Shown here: piece after piece, positions 17,140-25,510 of the stretch | How the letters are laid out: the number at the start of each line of letters is the position of its first letter | Position numbering within the stretch: the first letter of the stretch is position 1 | Assembly: GCF_045984285.3 (NCBI RefSeq) | Contig: NZ_JBJQIK030000004.1 | Coordinates: 124,001-188,000 of the forward strand | DNA from: Rugamonas sp045984285 | GTDB lineage: Bacteria; Pseudomonadota; Gammaproteobacteria; Burkholderiales; Burkholderiaceae_D | Length of the DNA: 64,000 nucleotides | Direction: 5' to 3' | The notes under the pieces: model-generated | What the model was told of the DNA's origin: nothing | The model's database searches: none | Seen by the model: the letters and a program-made list of their open reading frames with translations, nothing else | Translations under genes and position numbers: made by a program

Positions 17140-19449
17140 TCAGGCCAGCGCACGGCTGGCTGCCGCTTGCGTCAGTTCCACTGCCTGGCCGCGATGGCTG
17201 AAGGCCAGCGACTCGCCGCGCAGCAGCGTGTAATCCGTTTGATTGCCGCTCACGCGCACCTGCAGCAGGCAGCCCTTGATGTGAATCTTGAACTGGTAGT
17301 GCTGCCACTGCTTCGGCAGCGTGGGCGCGAAACGCAGCTCGCCGTTCACCACGCGCATACCGGCAAAGCCGTAGGCCACGCCCATCCAGGTGCCGGCCAT
17401 TGCCGCCGTGTGGATGCCGTAGTGCGTGTTGCCGTGCGTGTCGTCCAGATCGAGGCGGGCCGTCTCCATGAAGTAGTCGTAGGCTTTGTCGTGGTAGCCC
17501 ACTTCGGAGGCGATGATGCTGAAAATGCAGGAGGACAGCGAGGAGTCGTGCGTGGTAACGGCTTCGTAGTAGTCGAAGTCGCGGCGCTTGTCTTCCAGCG
17601 AGAACTGTTCGCTCAGGAGCAGCAGCGCCAGCACCACGTCCGCCTGCTTGCACACCTGGTGGCGGTAGATCACCATCGGGTGGTAGTTCAGCAGCAGCGG
17701 GAATTTGTCCTTCGGCGTGTTGGCGATGTCCCACACTTTCTTCGACAGGAAGCTGTCGTCCTGCGCATGGATCTGCAGCGCGTCGTCGTATGGCAGCAGC
17801 ATCAGGTCTGCCGCGCGGCGCCATTCGGCCGCTTCCGAAGCGTCGAGCTGCATGGCGGCCGCGATGCGGGCGTAGTCCGCCGGGTATTCGGCTGCCAGCT
17901 TGTCCGCCAGCGAGGCTGCGAAGCGCAGGTGCAGCTGCGCCATCGCGTTGGTGTAGTAGTTGTTGTTGACCAGCGCCGTGTATTCGTCCGGGCCCGTTAC
18001 CTCGTTGATGACGAAGCGGCCGTCGCGGTTGTAGCTGCCGATGCCGGCCCAGATACGCGCCGTTTCCATCACGATTTCGGCGCCGGCCTGCACCAGGTAG
18101 GCCTCGTCACCGGTGGCGTCCAGATAGAGCTTGATGGAATAGGCGATGTCCGCATTGATGTGGTACTGCGCGGTGCCGGCCGGGAAATAGGCCGAGCATT
18201 CCTCGCCTGCGATGGTGCGCCATGGGTAGAGCGCGCCCTTCTCGTGCGACATCTGGCGTGCGCGCTTGCGCGCCATTTCCAGGCCCGCCCAGCGGTAATC
18301 CAGCAGCTTGCGCGCGATCTCCGGCTTGTTATACAGGAAGAAGGGGAAGATGTAGATCTCGGTATCCCAGAAGTAGTGGCCTTCGTAGCCTTCGCCCGTG
18401 ACACCCTTCGCCGAGATGTTCGTTTTGCCGTCGCGGCCCACCGATTGAAGCAGGTGGAACTGGTTGAAGCGGATGCCTTGCTGGAGCGCGTCGTCGCCCG
18501 CGATTTCCACGTCGGCCTGCTGCCAGAAGTCCGCGAGATAGGCGGCCTGGCGCGCGGCCAGCGCATCGAAGCCATCGGCGCGCGCGCGGTCCAGCGCTTC
18601 CTGGCTGCGCGCCATCAGTTCCGATTCCGCGTAGTCGCGCGAGGAGAAGTAGCTGCCGTACTTGGTGAGCGCCACCGTCTGGCCGCGTGCCGCCTGCACC
18701 GTGTAGCGCTGCTCCAGGCGCAGGCCCGCCTGGCCGTAGCTCAGCACATGCGGCACATCCAGTTCCGATGCATTGGCCGATACCAGCGTGAAGCCGCTGT
18801 TGCGCGTGTCCTGGATCAGGGCCGAGAAATGCTCGCGCTGTTCCACGCCCTGCAGGTGCAGCGCGGGGCCGCTTACTGCGGAACCCACGCGCGGGTCATC
18901 GCCTGCTTCCAGGTTCTTCACGGCGCCGTCCAGCGTGGACACCAGCCGCACCGCGCCGGCGAAGTTCAGCGGCGTAACTTCGAAGCGGATGGCGAACAGG
19001 TGCTTGTTCTCGAAGCAGACCACGCGCCGGCTGTGGATCGCCACCTTGCGGCCGAACGGCGAGGTCCATTCCAGGCGGCGCTCCAGGATGCCGGTACGGA
19101 AATCGAGGCTGCGTTCATACTTTTCCACGGTGCCGGTGAGCAGGTCGAAGCGCTCTTCCTCCAGCCACAGCGACACCCCCTTGGCGTTCGGCACATTCAG
19201 CATGAACTGATTGGTGCGCGCCAGCGCGTAGGCGTTTTCCGGATAGTGGATCGGCTCCGATTCGTAAAAGCCGTTCAGGTAGCTGCCGTCCAGCGAGGTG
19301 CCCGCCGGGCCGCTGTAGCCTTCTTCCGCCGTGCCGCGCAGGCCGATATAACCGTTCCCCAGCGCGAACAGGGTCTCGTCCAGAAAATGCGAAGCGGTGT
19401 CGAAGCTGGTCTCCCGAATGCACCACGCGTCCAGAGGAAAAGTATGCAC
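17140..19449 (-). CDS. GH65 disaccharide phosphorylase (maltose/kojibiose/trehalose phosphorylase-like)
   Basis: The 769-residue protein is a full-length GH65 inverting phosphorylase with an N-terminal beta-sandwich and an alpha/alpha barrel. Signatures are GEGYEGHYFWDTEIY, the GALYPWRTI(A)GEE region that binds phosphate, and NEVTGPDEYT with the general acid Glu489. The neighbouring beta-phosphoglucomutase supports phosphorolysis to beta-glucose-1-phosphate rather than hydrolysis. The donor (maltose, trehalose, kojibiose or nigerose) cannot be fixed from sequence. The start codon is GTG (19447-19449) behind agggacgga. No signal peptide is seen, so it acts in the cytoplasm after import. Confidence 0.92.
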   Translation of the reverse strand: MHTFPLDAWCIRETSFDTASHFLDETLFALGNGYIGLRGTAEEGYSGPAGTSLDGSYLNGFYESEPIHYPENAYALARTNQFMLNVPNAKGVSLWLEEERFDLLTGTVEKYERSLDFRTGILERRLEWTSPFGRKVAIHSRRVVCFENKHLFAIRFEVTPLNFAGAVRLVSTLDGAVKNLEAGDDPRVGSAVSGPALHLQGVEQREHFSALIQDTRNSGFTLVSANASELDVPHVLSYGQAGLRLEQRYTVQAARGQTVALTKYGSYFSSRDYAESELMARSQEALDRARADGFDALAARQAAYLADFWQQADVEIAGDDALQQGIRFNQFHLLQSVGRDGKTNISAKGVTGEGYEGHYFWDTEIYIFPFFLYNKPEIARKLLDYRWAGLEMARKRARQMSHEKGALYPWRTIAGEECSAYFPAGTAQYHINADIAYSIKLYLDATGDEAYLVQAGAEIVMETARIWAGIGSYNRDGRFVINEVTGPDEYTALVNNNYYTNAMAQLHLRFAASLADKLAAEYPADYARIAAAMQLDASEAAEWRRAADLMLLPYDDALQIHAQDDSFLSKKVWDIANTPKDKFPLLLNYHPMVIYRHQVCKQADVVLALLLLSEQFSLEDKRRDFDYYEAVTTHDSSLSSCIFSIIASEVGYHDKAYDYFMETARLDLDDTHGNTHYGIHTAAMAGTWMGVAYGFAGMRVVNGELRFAPTLPKQWQHYQFKIHIKGCLLQVRVSGNQTDYTLLRGESLAFSHRGQAVELTQAAASRALA

Positions 19450-19470
19450 AATCCGTCCCTTTTTCTAATT

Positions 19471-19482
19471 CAAACCGGTTTG
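19471..19482. promoter_or_regulatory. LacI-type operator upstream of the GH65 operon
   Basis: The perfect 12-bp palindrome caaaccggtttg, with the central CG typical of LacI-family sites, lies 22 bp upstream of the GH65 GTG start and downstream of the LacI gene at 19529. It is probably the operator through which a LacI protein controls the GH65, pgmB, MFS and LacI message. Confidence 0.7.
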
Positions 19483-19528
19483 GATTCCGGTTTCTGTGAT
19501 TTTTTAAGAGCAAACATCGTAAGGAAAA

Positions 19529-20533
19529 TCAGGTCTGGCGAACCATCAGCGTGGTGGGCAGGACTTCCGATGCCACCGGCTGGCCGTTCATCAGGTCCAG
19601 CATCTTCTTCGCCAGCAGCACGCCGCCGTCACGCAGATACTGGTGCACGCTGGTCAGCGGCGGCACAAAGCTGGCCGCGCCCGGCGTGTCGTCGTAGCCG
19701 ATGACGGAAACGATTTCCGGCACCCGCAGGTTTTTCTCGGCCAGGGCACGGATGGCGCCCATGGCCAGCAGGTCGCTCGCGGCAAACACGCCGTCGCAGA
19801 CCTGGCCCTTCTTTTTGAGCAGCGCCGAAATGCAATCGAAGCCCGCCTCAAAGGTGAATGCCTTGGGACGCATGATGTGCACCGAGCCCTGCCCGCCCAT
19901 GCCGTCGATAAAGCCGGCACAGCGTTCCTGCACCTCGGCGTGGTCTACGTCGCCAAGGAAAACCAGTTTCTTGCGCCCCTGTTCCAGGAAACGCTGCGCC
20001 GCGCTGAAACCGCCCTTGCGGTTGTCGCTGCCGACCACGATGGTGTCCGAGCCCGCTTCGGGCGCACCCCATACCACCAGCGGCAGGCCGGTCTGTTTCA
20101 GCGCCGTCACCGCCTCGCCGTGCGAACCCTGGCCCAGCAGGATCAAGCCATCGGCGCCCTGCACCGGCGCCGTGTCCAGCAGCTGCTTCGAAGTCAGCAC
20201 CACGCTGTAGCCTGCCGTCGTCAGCTCCTGGGTAATGCCACCCAACAGCTCCAGCGGATAGGGATCGGACATCGGCCGGCCGCGCGCGGGTGTCATTTCC
20301 ACCACAACCGCCACCGAATATGAGCGCCCCATGCGCAGGTTGCGCGCGCTGACGTTCAGCCGGTAGCCCTGTTCGCTGGCAATCTGTTGCACTTTCTGGC
20401 GCGTTTCCTCGGTAACGAGCGGGCTGTTGCGCAGGGCGCGGGAGACGGTGATCTTGGACACGCCGGCCAGCTTGGCCAGGTCTTCCATCGTCAGTCCGGC
20501 TTCGCCGTTGCGCACGTTTTTCGTTGATGCCAT
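19529..20533 (-). CDS. LacI-family transcriptional regulator (head of the sugar locus)
   Basis: The 334-residue repressor has its helix-turn-helix at about residues 15-38 (TMEDLAKLAGVSKITVSRAL) and a sugar-binding domain with the usual GADGLILLG, GSDNRKGG and GYDDTPGA motifs. It stands between the TonB receptor gene (divergent) and the GH65 operon (same strand, downstream), an ideal place to control both. LacI-type sites occur on each side of it (19471-19482 and 20605-20640). Autoregulation is likely. Confidence 0.9.
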   Translation of the reverse strand: MASTKNVRNGEAGLTMEDLAKLAGVSKITVSRALRNSPLVTEETRQKVQQIASEQGYRLNVSARNLRMGRSYSVAVVVEMTPARGRPMSDPYPLELLGGITQELTTAGYSVVLTSKQLLDTAPVQGADGLILLGQGSHGEAVTALKQTGLPLVVWGAPEAGSDTIVVGSDNRKGGFSAAQRFLEQGRKKLVFLGDVDHAEVQERCAGFIDGMGGQGSVHIMRPKAFTFEAGFDCISALLKKKGQVCDGVFAASDLLAMGAIRALAEKNLRVPEIVSVIGYDDTPGAASFVPPLTSVHQYLRDGGVLLAKKMLDLMNGQPVASEVLPTTLMVRQT

Positions 20534-20604
20534 TCAGTCGCTCATTCTTATAAACAGGCCAGCGAAATCATTATGACAGATTTCGCACAACTGTTGAAAG
20601 AAAA

Positions 20605-20640
20605 TGACATCGATAACATTTCGATTGACATCGATATCAT
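20605..20640. promoter_or_regulatory. Tandem LacI-type operators between LacI and the TonB receptor
   Basis: Two near-identical 15-mers, tgacatcgataacat (20605-20619) and tgacatcgatatcat (20626-20640), repeat with a 21-bp period, about two helical turns. Each is a near-palindrome around a central CG (tgacatcgatatca is 12 of 14 symmetrical). This fits side-by-side LacI-family dimers on one DNA face, controlling the divergent LacI and TonB receptor genes. It differs from the 19471 operator, which may mean the two LacI proteins have separate sites. Confidence 0.65.
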
Positions 20641-20734
20641 TTATTGATTCAATGACAGTTCCTACCGTGGCATCGCGCATTCAAGGTGCGTATTGTCCAG
20701 GAGACGACAATTTCCTATAAGAAAGCCCAAGCCC

Positions 20735-23197
20735 ATGAAAACCCCGCGTAAGCTCCTGCTGTCCTCCATTTCCCTTGCCGTCCTGACCCTCATCAACCAG
20801 GCTCAGGCGGCTGAACCGCAAGCCGCTGCTGCCGAACAAGCGGCCGCCCCGGCGCAAAAAGACGCTGCCCAGTCCGATATCCAGCAAGTGGTGGTGACGG
20901 GCGTGGCGACCGGCGGCCTGCGCCGCCTCGATTCCGCCTTCTCCATCAGTACCGCGAACGAAGAACAGCTGAAAGCCGCGGCGCCCAGCAGCACCGCCGA
21001 TATCCTGAAGCTGGTGCCTGGCGTGTATGCCGAATCCACCGGCGGCCAGTCCGGCGCCAACATCGAAGTGCGCGGTTTCCCGTCCGGCTCGGATTCGCCT
21101 TTCGTGTCCGTGCAGATGATGGGCAACCCGATCTATCCGGTGCCTACCCTGTCCTTCTTCGAAGGCTCCTCCGCCTTCCGCCTGGACGACACCATCGAAC
21201 GCGTGGAAGTGCTGCGCGGCGGCCCGAGCACCATCTTCTCGAACGGCCAGCCGGGCGCGACGATGAACTTCATCCTGAAAAAAGGCAGCGATACGCCGGA
21301 AGGCTCGATCCGCTTCTCCACCGGCACGGGCGAACTGCGCCGTGTTGACGTGTTCTACGGCGGCAAGATCAGCGATGGCTGGTACGGCACCGTGGGCGGC
21401 TTCTACCGCAACACCAATGGCGTGCGCGACGCCGGCTTCCCGGCCGACAAAGGTGGCCAGATCACCGGTACGCTGACCCGCAAGCTGCAGGATGGCGAAC
21501 TGACCTTCTATGCGCGCCGCACCGACGACAAGAACGCCTTCTACACCGGTGTTCCGCTGATTTCCAGCAACGAAGGCCGCACCATCACCGAGTTCCCCGG
21601 CTTCGACCCGCTGACCGGCACCCTGATGAGCGGTGAAATGCGCCGCTTCACGGTGGAAGCCGCGCCGGGCAAGACCCTGAATTACGACCTGGGCGACGGC
21701 CGCGGCCTGAAGGCCACCGTGCTGGGCGCCGACCTGGACACGAAGTTCAGCGGCTGGAACCTGTCCAACAAGTTCAACTACTTCAAGGGCGACCTGAACA
21801 CCATCGCCATGTTCACGGGTAATAACCCGCTGACGATGGGCGCCTACAACGCGGCGGCCATCAATACCCACCGCAATGCCGTGGCGGGCCAGACTGCCAC
21901 CACGGCAACCGCCACCTACCTGGACGGCACGCCGGTGGACGCGAACCAGCAGGTGGTGCAGGCCGGCCTGTGGGCAGTGGAGAAGAAGCTGGAATCCTTC
22001 ACCAACGAGCTGCGCGTGAGCAAGGAGTGGATGAAAGATAACACCGTCACCATCGGCGGCTACTTCGCCAACTACTCGTCCGATGACGTGTGGTACCTGG
22101 GCAGCAGCCACCTGATGACGGCCGTGCCGAATGCGCGCCTGATCAATGTGAAGCTGAACAACGGCGTGATCGTGTCCAACAACGGCAAGGACGGCAATGT
22201 GTTCTATGCGCCGGTGGCTTCCTATGACGGCAGCAACACCGCCTTCTTCATCTCGAACGACTGGAAAGTGAACGACACCATCCGCGTGGACGCCGGTGTG
22301 CGCCGCGAACGCCAGAAGATCGACGGCACCATCTCGAACCTGACTTCGGCCGATACCGACAACAATCCGCTGACCGTGTACAACAACGGTACCTCGATGC
22401 CGAACGGCTCGAATACCTACCTCACGCGCACCGATTCGGCGAATTCCTTCACCATCGGCGGTAACTACAAGCTGAGCCGCGACGCCAGCGTGTTCGCCCG
22501 CGCCAATACCGGCCACACCTTCATTGCCTTCGATGACCTGCGCAATGCCGGCAACCAGAAGAGCGTGGATGACCGCAACTTCCTGCCGACGCCGAAGATC
22601 AAGCAGTTCGAGGCAGGCTTCAAGACGGCAAACCAGCTGTACACGGTCTACCTGAACTACTTCCACACCGAGTTCGATGGCATCGCTTTCCAGCAGATCC
22701 TGTCCAACGGCCAGGTGCTGAACTCGACCAGCGGCTCGAAAGGCAACGGCGTGGAATGGGAACTGGCGCTGCGCCCGGTAACCAACCTGACCCTGCAGCT
22801 GTCCGGCGACTACCAGAAATCGGAGTACAAGGATAATCCGGCCACCGCCGGCAAGGTGGTGCAGCGCCAGCCGAAGCTGCAGTACCGCTTCACGCCGACC
22901 TACCGCATCCCGCTGGGCGACAACGAGCTGAAGCTGTACGGCACCTACACCCACATCGGCGACCGCTGGGCTGACCAGGCCAACCTGCAGTACCTGCCTT
23001 CGTACAAGACCGTGGACCTGGGCGCCCTGTTCATCATGAACGACAAGGTGGAATTCCGCATCAACGCCACCAACGTCACCAATGAGCTGGGCCTGACTGA
23101 AGGCAATTCCCGCCTGACCACCGGCGGCAGCGGCCCGATCAACGCCCGTCCGCTGTTCGGCCGCACCTGGGAAGCTTCGCTGACCTATCGCTTCTAA
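20735..23197 (+). CDS. TonB-dependent outer-membrane receptor (sugar locus)
   Basis: The 820-residue receptor has a 26-residue signal peptide (ending NQAQA), an N-terminal plug with VVVTGVATGGLRR and the conserved ADILKLVPGV and NIEVRGFPSG segments, and a 22-stranded barrel ending in LTYRF. The ATG at 20735 starts the signal peptide and is preferred to the frame start 14 codons upstream. It is divergent from a LacI regulator and next to the GH65 phosphorylase operon, so it probably imports the same oligosaccharide across the outer membrane. Siderophore transport is less likely given the context. Confidence 0.85.
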   Translation: MKTPRKLLLSSISLAVLTLINQAQAAEPQAAAAEQAAAPAQKDAAQSDIQQVVVTGVATGGLRRLDSAFSISTANEEQLKAAAPSSTADILKLVPGVYAESTGGQSGANIEVRGFPSGSDSPFVSVQMMGNPIYPVPTLSFFEGSSAFRLDDTIERVEVLRGGPSTIFSNGQPGATMNFILKKGSDTPEGSIRFSTGTGELRRVDVFYGGKISDGWYGTVGGFYRNTNGVRDAGFPADKGGQITGTLTRKLQDGELTFYARRTDDKNAFYTGVPLISSNEGRTITEFPGFDPLTGTLMSGEMRRFTVEAAPGKTLNYDLGDGRGLKATVLGADLDTKFSGWNLSNKFNYFKGDLNTIAMFTGNNPLTMGAYNAAAINTHRNAVAGQTATTATATYLDGTPVDANQQVVQAGLWAVEKKLESFTNELRVSKEWMKDNTVTIGGYFANYSSDDVWYLGSSHLMTAVPNARLINVKLNNGVIVSNNGKDGNVFYAPVASYDGSNTAFFISNDWKVNDTIRVDAGVRRERQKIDGTISNLTSADTDNNPLTVYNNGTSMPNGSNTYLTRTDSANSFTIGGNYKLSRDASVFARANTGHTFIAFDDLRNAGNQKSVDDRNFLPTPKIKQFEAGFKTANQLYTVYLNYFHTEFDGIAFQQILSNGQVLNSTSGSKGNGVEWELALRPVTNLTLQLSGDYQKSEYKDNPATAGKVVQRQPKLQYRFTPTYRIPLGDNELKLYGTYTHIGDRWADQANLQYLPSYKTVDLGALFIMNDKVEFRINATNVTNELGLTEGNSRLTTGGSGPINARPLFGRTWEASLTYRF

Positions 23198-23205
23198 GCA
23201 GAATT

Positions 23206-23225
23206 GGCGCTCCTGCGGGAGCGCC
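23206..23225 (+). terminator. Hairpin after the TonB receptor gene
   Basis: A perfect 8-bp GC-rich stem (ggcgctcc and ggagcgcc) with loop tgcg begins 8 bp after the receptor stop. There is no clear T-run after it. It is probably the transcription end or a 3' stabiliser. Confidence 0.5.
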
Positions 23226-23246
23226 TGCAGTCCCCTTGCAGTGCCC

Positions 23247-23279
23247 GGGGACGGGCGGTTTCCAAGGCTGCCTGTCCCC
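23247..23279. repeat. Second GGGGAC inverted-repeat element
   Basis: Arms ggggacgggc (23247-23256) and gcctgtcccc (23270-23279) pair at 9 of 10 positions. The sequence matches the motif of the element at 9817-9866 (ggggacag...ctgtcccc) and also lies just downstream of a gene end. This supports a dispersed intergenic repeat family. Confidence 0.55.
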
Positions 23280-23382
23280 ATCCTCCCCGCAGTTTCCTCA
23301 CAGATTTTTCTTGATTACGCAGCAATATTGACCTACCCTTGAATTGATGCCTGCTCGGCAGTAAGCCCCATTCAAGGTCAAT

Positions 23383-23697
23383 ATGGTCAGCTCAATTAAC
23401 TCTTTGCAAACTGCTGTTGCCAGCGCGGAACGCCGCGTGCAGCAGAGCCGCGCCCAGGTAGCGGCGGATGAAGAGCAACTGGATGCCAGCCGCAACGAGC
23501 TGGACAATGCAAATGAAGGACTGCGCAAAACGCAGCTGGAAAGCCAGCGCGCGCAGTCTGGCGAACCCGCCCGTACCGCGCGCACCATTGAACGTGCCAT
23601 CGAAACCCCGGTCCCTTCGGACCTCATCACCAAGCCGTCCTACGAATTTGGCGCCTCAGGCCGCAGCCTGGGTACGCTGATCGACGTTACTGCGTAG
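23383..23697 (+). CDS. Small coiled-coil protein of unknown function
   Basis: The 104-residue protein is not recognised. Residues about 5-62 are a strongly charged, Gln/Glu/Arg-rich helix with heptad-like spacing (LQTAVASAERRVQQSRAQ then EEQLDASRNELDNANEGL), predicting a coiled coil. The C-terminal third is Pro/Ser/Thr-rich with no motif, signal peptide or membrane segment. An aaggtc stretch precedes the ATG. Its last 11 bp overlap the convergent MBL-fold gene. Codon use is like its neighbours, so it is probably a real gene. Confidence 0.6.
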   Translation: MVSSINSLQTAVASAERRVQQSRAQVAADEEQLDASRNELDNANEGLRKTQLESQRAQSGEPARTARTIERAIETPVPSDLITKPSYEFGASGRSLGTLIDVTA

Positions 23698-24814
23698 CGC
23701 CGGCCGCCTCGCGCGGCACTTCCGCCGCGTTGGAATCCACCAGCTTCCGCCACCATTTCTGTTCCGCTTTCGGCTGCTCAAGGCTCAGCGGCTGGCCGAT
23801 CTCCGGCGTAGCGAGTACTTGCTCACGCTGCTTCGCCAGCGCCGTGATGCGTTCGAAAGGCTCATACCAGGCATGCAGGGCCAAGTCGAAAGTGCCGTTG
23901 TGGATGGGCATCAGCACCTTGCCGCGCAGGTCGATGTGGGCCTGCATGGTTTCTTCCGGCTGCATGTGGATGTCCGGCCATTGTGGATCGTAGGCGCCGG
24001 TTTCCATCATGGTCAGGTCGAAGGGGCCGAATTTTTCGCCGATGGCCTTGAAGCCGGGGAAGTAGCCGGTGTCGCCGCTGAAGAAAATGTTCACGCCGGG
24101 ACTGCGAATCACCCAGGACGACCAGAGCGTGCTGTTGCTGTCGAAAATGCCGCGGCCGGAGAAGTGCTGGGCCGGGGTGGACACCAGCTGCACGCCATCC
24201 AGCGTGACGGACCTCCACCAGTCCAGCTGGCGTATTTTTTCGGCCGGCACGCCCCACTCAACCAGCCGGTCGCCCACGCCCAGCGGCGCCACGAAGTACT
24301 CCGTTTTGGCGGCCAGTGCGGTGACGGCGGCGCGGTCCAGGTGGTCGTAATGGTCGTGGGACAGGATCACGCCCTTGATGGGCGGCAGCTCTTCGATACT
24401 GATCGGCGTTTCATGGAAGCGCGCCGGTCCTGCCCACTGCACCGGTGAGGCGCGTTTCGAGAACACCGGGTCGGTCAGCCAGAACTGGTTCTGCAGCTTC
24501 AGCAGCATGGTGGAATGGCCGAGGCGGTAGAGCGTGTTGTCCGGCGCGGCCAGCAGCTGCTCGCGGCTCAGGGTGTGCACCGGAATCGGCTGGGAAGGCA
24601 CGCTGGTAGCCGGTTTCTCGAAGATCATGCGCCACATGATTTTGGCGACGGTGCCGATGCTGTTCTTGTGCATGCGGGCCGGATTGCGGAACTTGCCGTC
24701 CTGAACCTGGGGCGACACGTGGGCGGTGGTTTGTTCAGACATTACGATGCAGGCCATGGCTATAACTCCAGTCAGTGTCACAACGGCGAGGGTGCGGCGG
24801 GAGAACAGTTTCAT
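23687..24814 (-). CDS. MBL-fold metallo-hydrolase (NAPE-PLD/UlaG-like), exported or membrane-anchored
   Basis: The 375-residue protein has an N-terminal hydrophobic segment (residues 8-25) acting as signal peptide or anchor, then a metallo-beta-lactamase fold. The metal motif SHDHYDHLD gives His153, His155, Asp157 and His158. Further ligands are expected in TPAQHFSGRG and FSGDTGYF, and MPIHNGTFDLALHAWYEP ends the domain. The closest families are UlaG-like lactonases and NAPE-type phospholipase D proteins. The substrate is unknown. It is divergent from a TetR gene with twin operators, so its expression is probably induced by a TetR ligand. Confidence 0.8.
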   Translation of the reverse strand: MKLFSRRTLAVVTLTGVIAMACIVMSEQTTAHVSPQVQDGKFRNPARMHKNSIGTVAKIMWRMIFEKPATSVPSQPIPVHTLSREQLLAAPDNTLYRLGHSTMLLKLQNQFWLTDPVFSKRASPVQWAGPARFHETPISIEELPPIKGVILSHDHYDHLDRAAVTALAAKTEYFVAPLGVGDRLVEWGVPAEKIRQLDWWRSVTLDGVQLVSTPAQHFSGRGIFDSNSTLWSSWVIRSPGVNIFFSGDTGYFPGFKAIGEKFGPFDLTMMETGAYDPQWPDIHMQPEETMQAHIDLRGKVLMPIHNGTFDLALHAWYEPFERITALAKQREQVLATPEIGQPLSLEQPKAEQKWWRKLVDSNAAEVPREAAGATQ

Positions 24815-24837
24815 CGTTGTGTAAGCGTTAAATGTAC

Positions 24838-24887
24838 ACTACACAGTGTAGTTCCTATTTTTGGAAAAGTAAACTACCCGGTGTAAA
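24838..24887. promoter_or_regulatory. Twin TetR-type operators in the divergent promoter region
   Basis: A perfect inverted repeat ACTACACAGTGTAGT (24838-24852, one central base) and a weaker copy ACTACCCGGTGTAAA (24873-24887) lie 35 bp apart between the MBL-fold and TetR start codons. The dyad shape and position are typical of TetR-family autoregulatory sites. Confidence 0.7.
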
Positions 24888-24895
24888 ATAACTGC

Positions 24896-25510
24896 ATGAG
24901 CACCGATACCCCCCTGCGCCTGACCGACCGCAAGCGCGCCGCTATTGTTGAGGCTGCTATCGCCGAATTCCGCAGCAGCGGCTTCGAGGCGACCAGCATG
25001 GACCGCATTGCGGCCAGGGCCGGCGTGTCCAAGCGCACCGTCTATAACCATTTCCCGAGCAAGGACGAGCTGTTCGGGCAGATCCTGCGCGAGCTGTGGG
25101 AGTGCAGTGCGGCGCTCAACGCGGTGGCTTACGATCCGGCCCGGCCATTGAAGGAGCAGCTGACGGCGCTGCTGCAGCAGAAGATGGTGATGCTGCGCGA
25201 TCCTTATTTCCTGGACCTGGCGCGGGTGGCGATTGCGGAAGCGATCCACACGCCGGAGCGCGCGCGCGATATGGTGGCGAAGCTGGGGGACAAGGAGGAA
25301 GGCGTTACCGCTTTCCTGCGCGCTGCGCAGCAGGACGGGAAGCTGAAGCCCGGCGACCCGCTCTTCCTCTCCCACCTGCTGCAAGGGCAGCTAAAGACTT
25401 TCGCCTTCTGGCCGCAGGTGGCCATGGGCCAGCCGCCGCTGGACGATGCGCAGCAGGAGCTCATCGTGCAAAACGCGGTCGGAATGTTCCTGAATTCCTA
25501 CGGCGCCTGA
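24896..25510 (+). CDS. TetR-family transcriptional regulator
   Basis: The 204-residue repressor has an N-terminal TetR helix-turn-helix at residues about 12-58 (AAIVEAAIAEFRSSGFEA, then SKRTVYNHFPSKDELF). The C-terminal helical ligand domain resembles the AefR/TetR_C group. It is divergent from the MBL-fold gene and probably represses both. Its stop codon abuts the convergent beta-propeller gene with no gap; the two stops form the palindrome cgcctgatcaggcg (25504-25517). Confidence 0.9.
   Translation: MSTDTPLRLTDRKRAAIVEAAIAEFRSSGFEATSMDRIAARAGVSKRTVYNHFPSKDELFGQILRELWECSAALNAVAYDPARPLKEQLTALLQQKMVMLRDPYFLDLARVAIAEAIHTPERARDMVAKLGDKEEGVTAFLRAAQQDGKLKPGDPLFLSHLLQGQLKTFAFWPQVAMGQPPLDDAQQELIVQNAVGMFLNSYGA

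Noticed and set aside
16999..19704. A 901-codon open frame on the plus strand
   Set aside because: It runs antisense through pgmB and the GH65 gene and shows no recognisable family.
20681..23281. An 866-codon open frame on the minus strand
   Set aside because: It is antisense to the TonB receptor; the receptor has signal peptide, plug and barrel, the antisense product has none.
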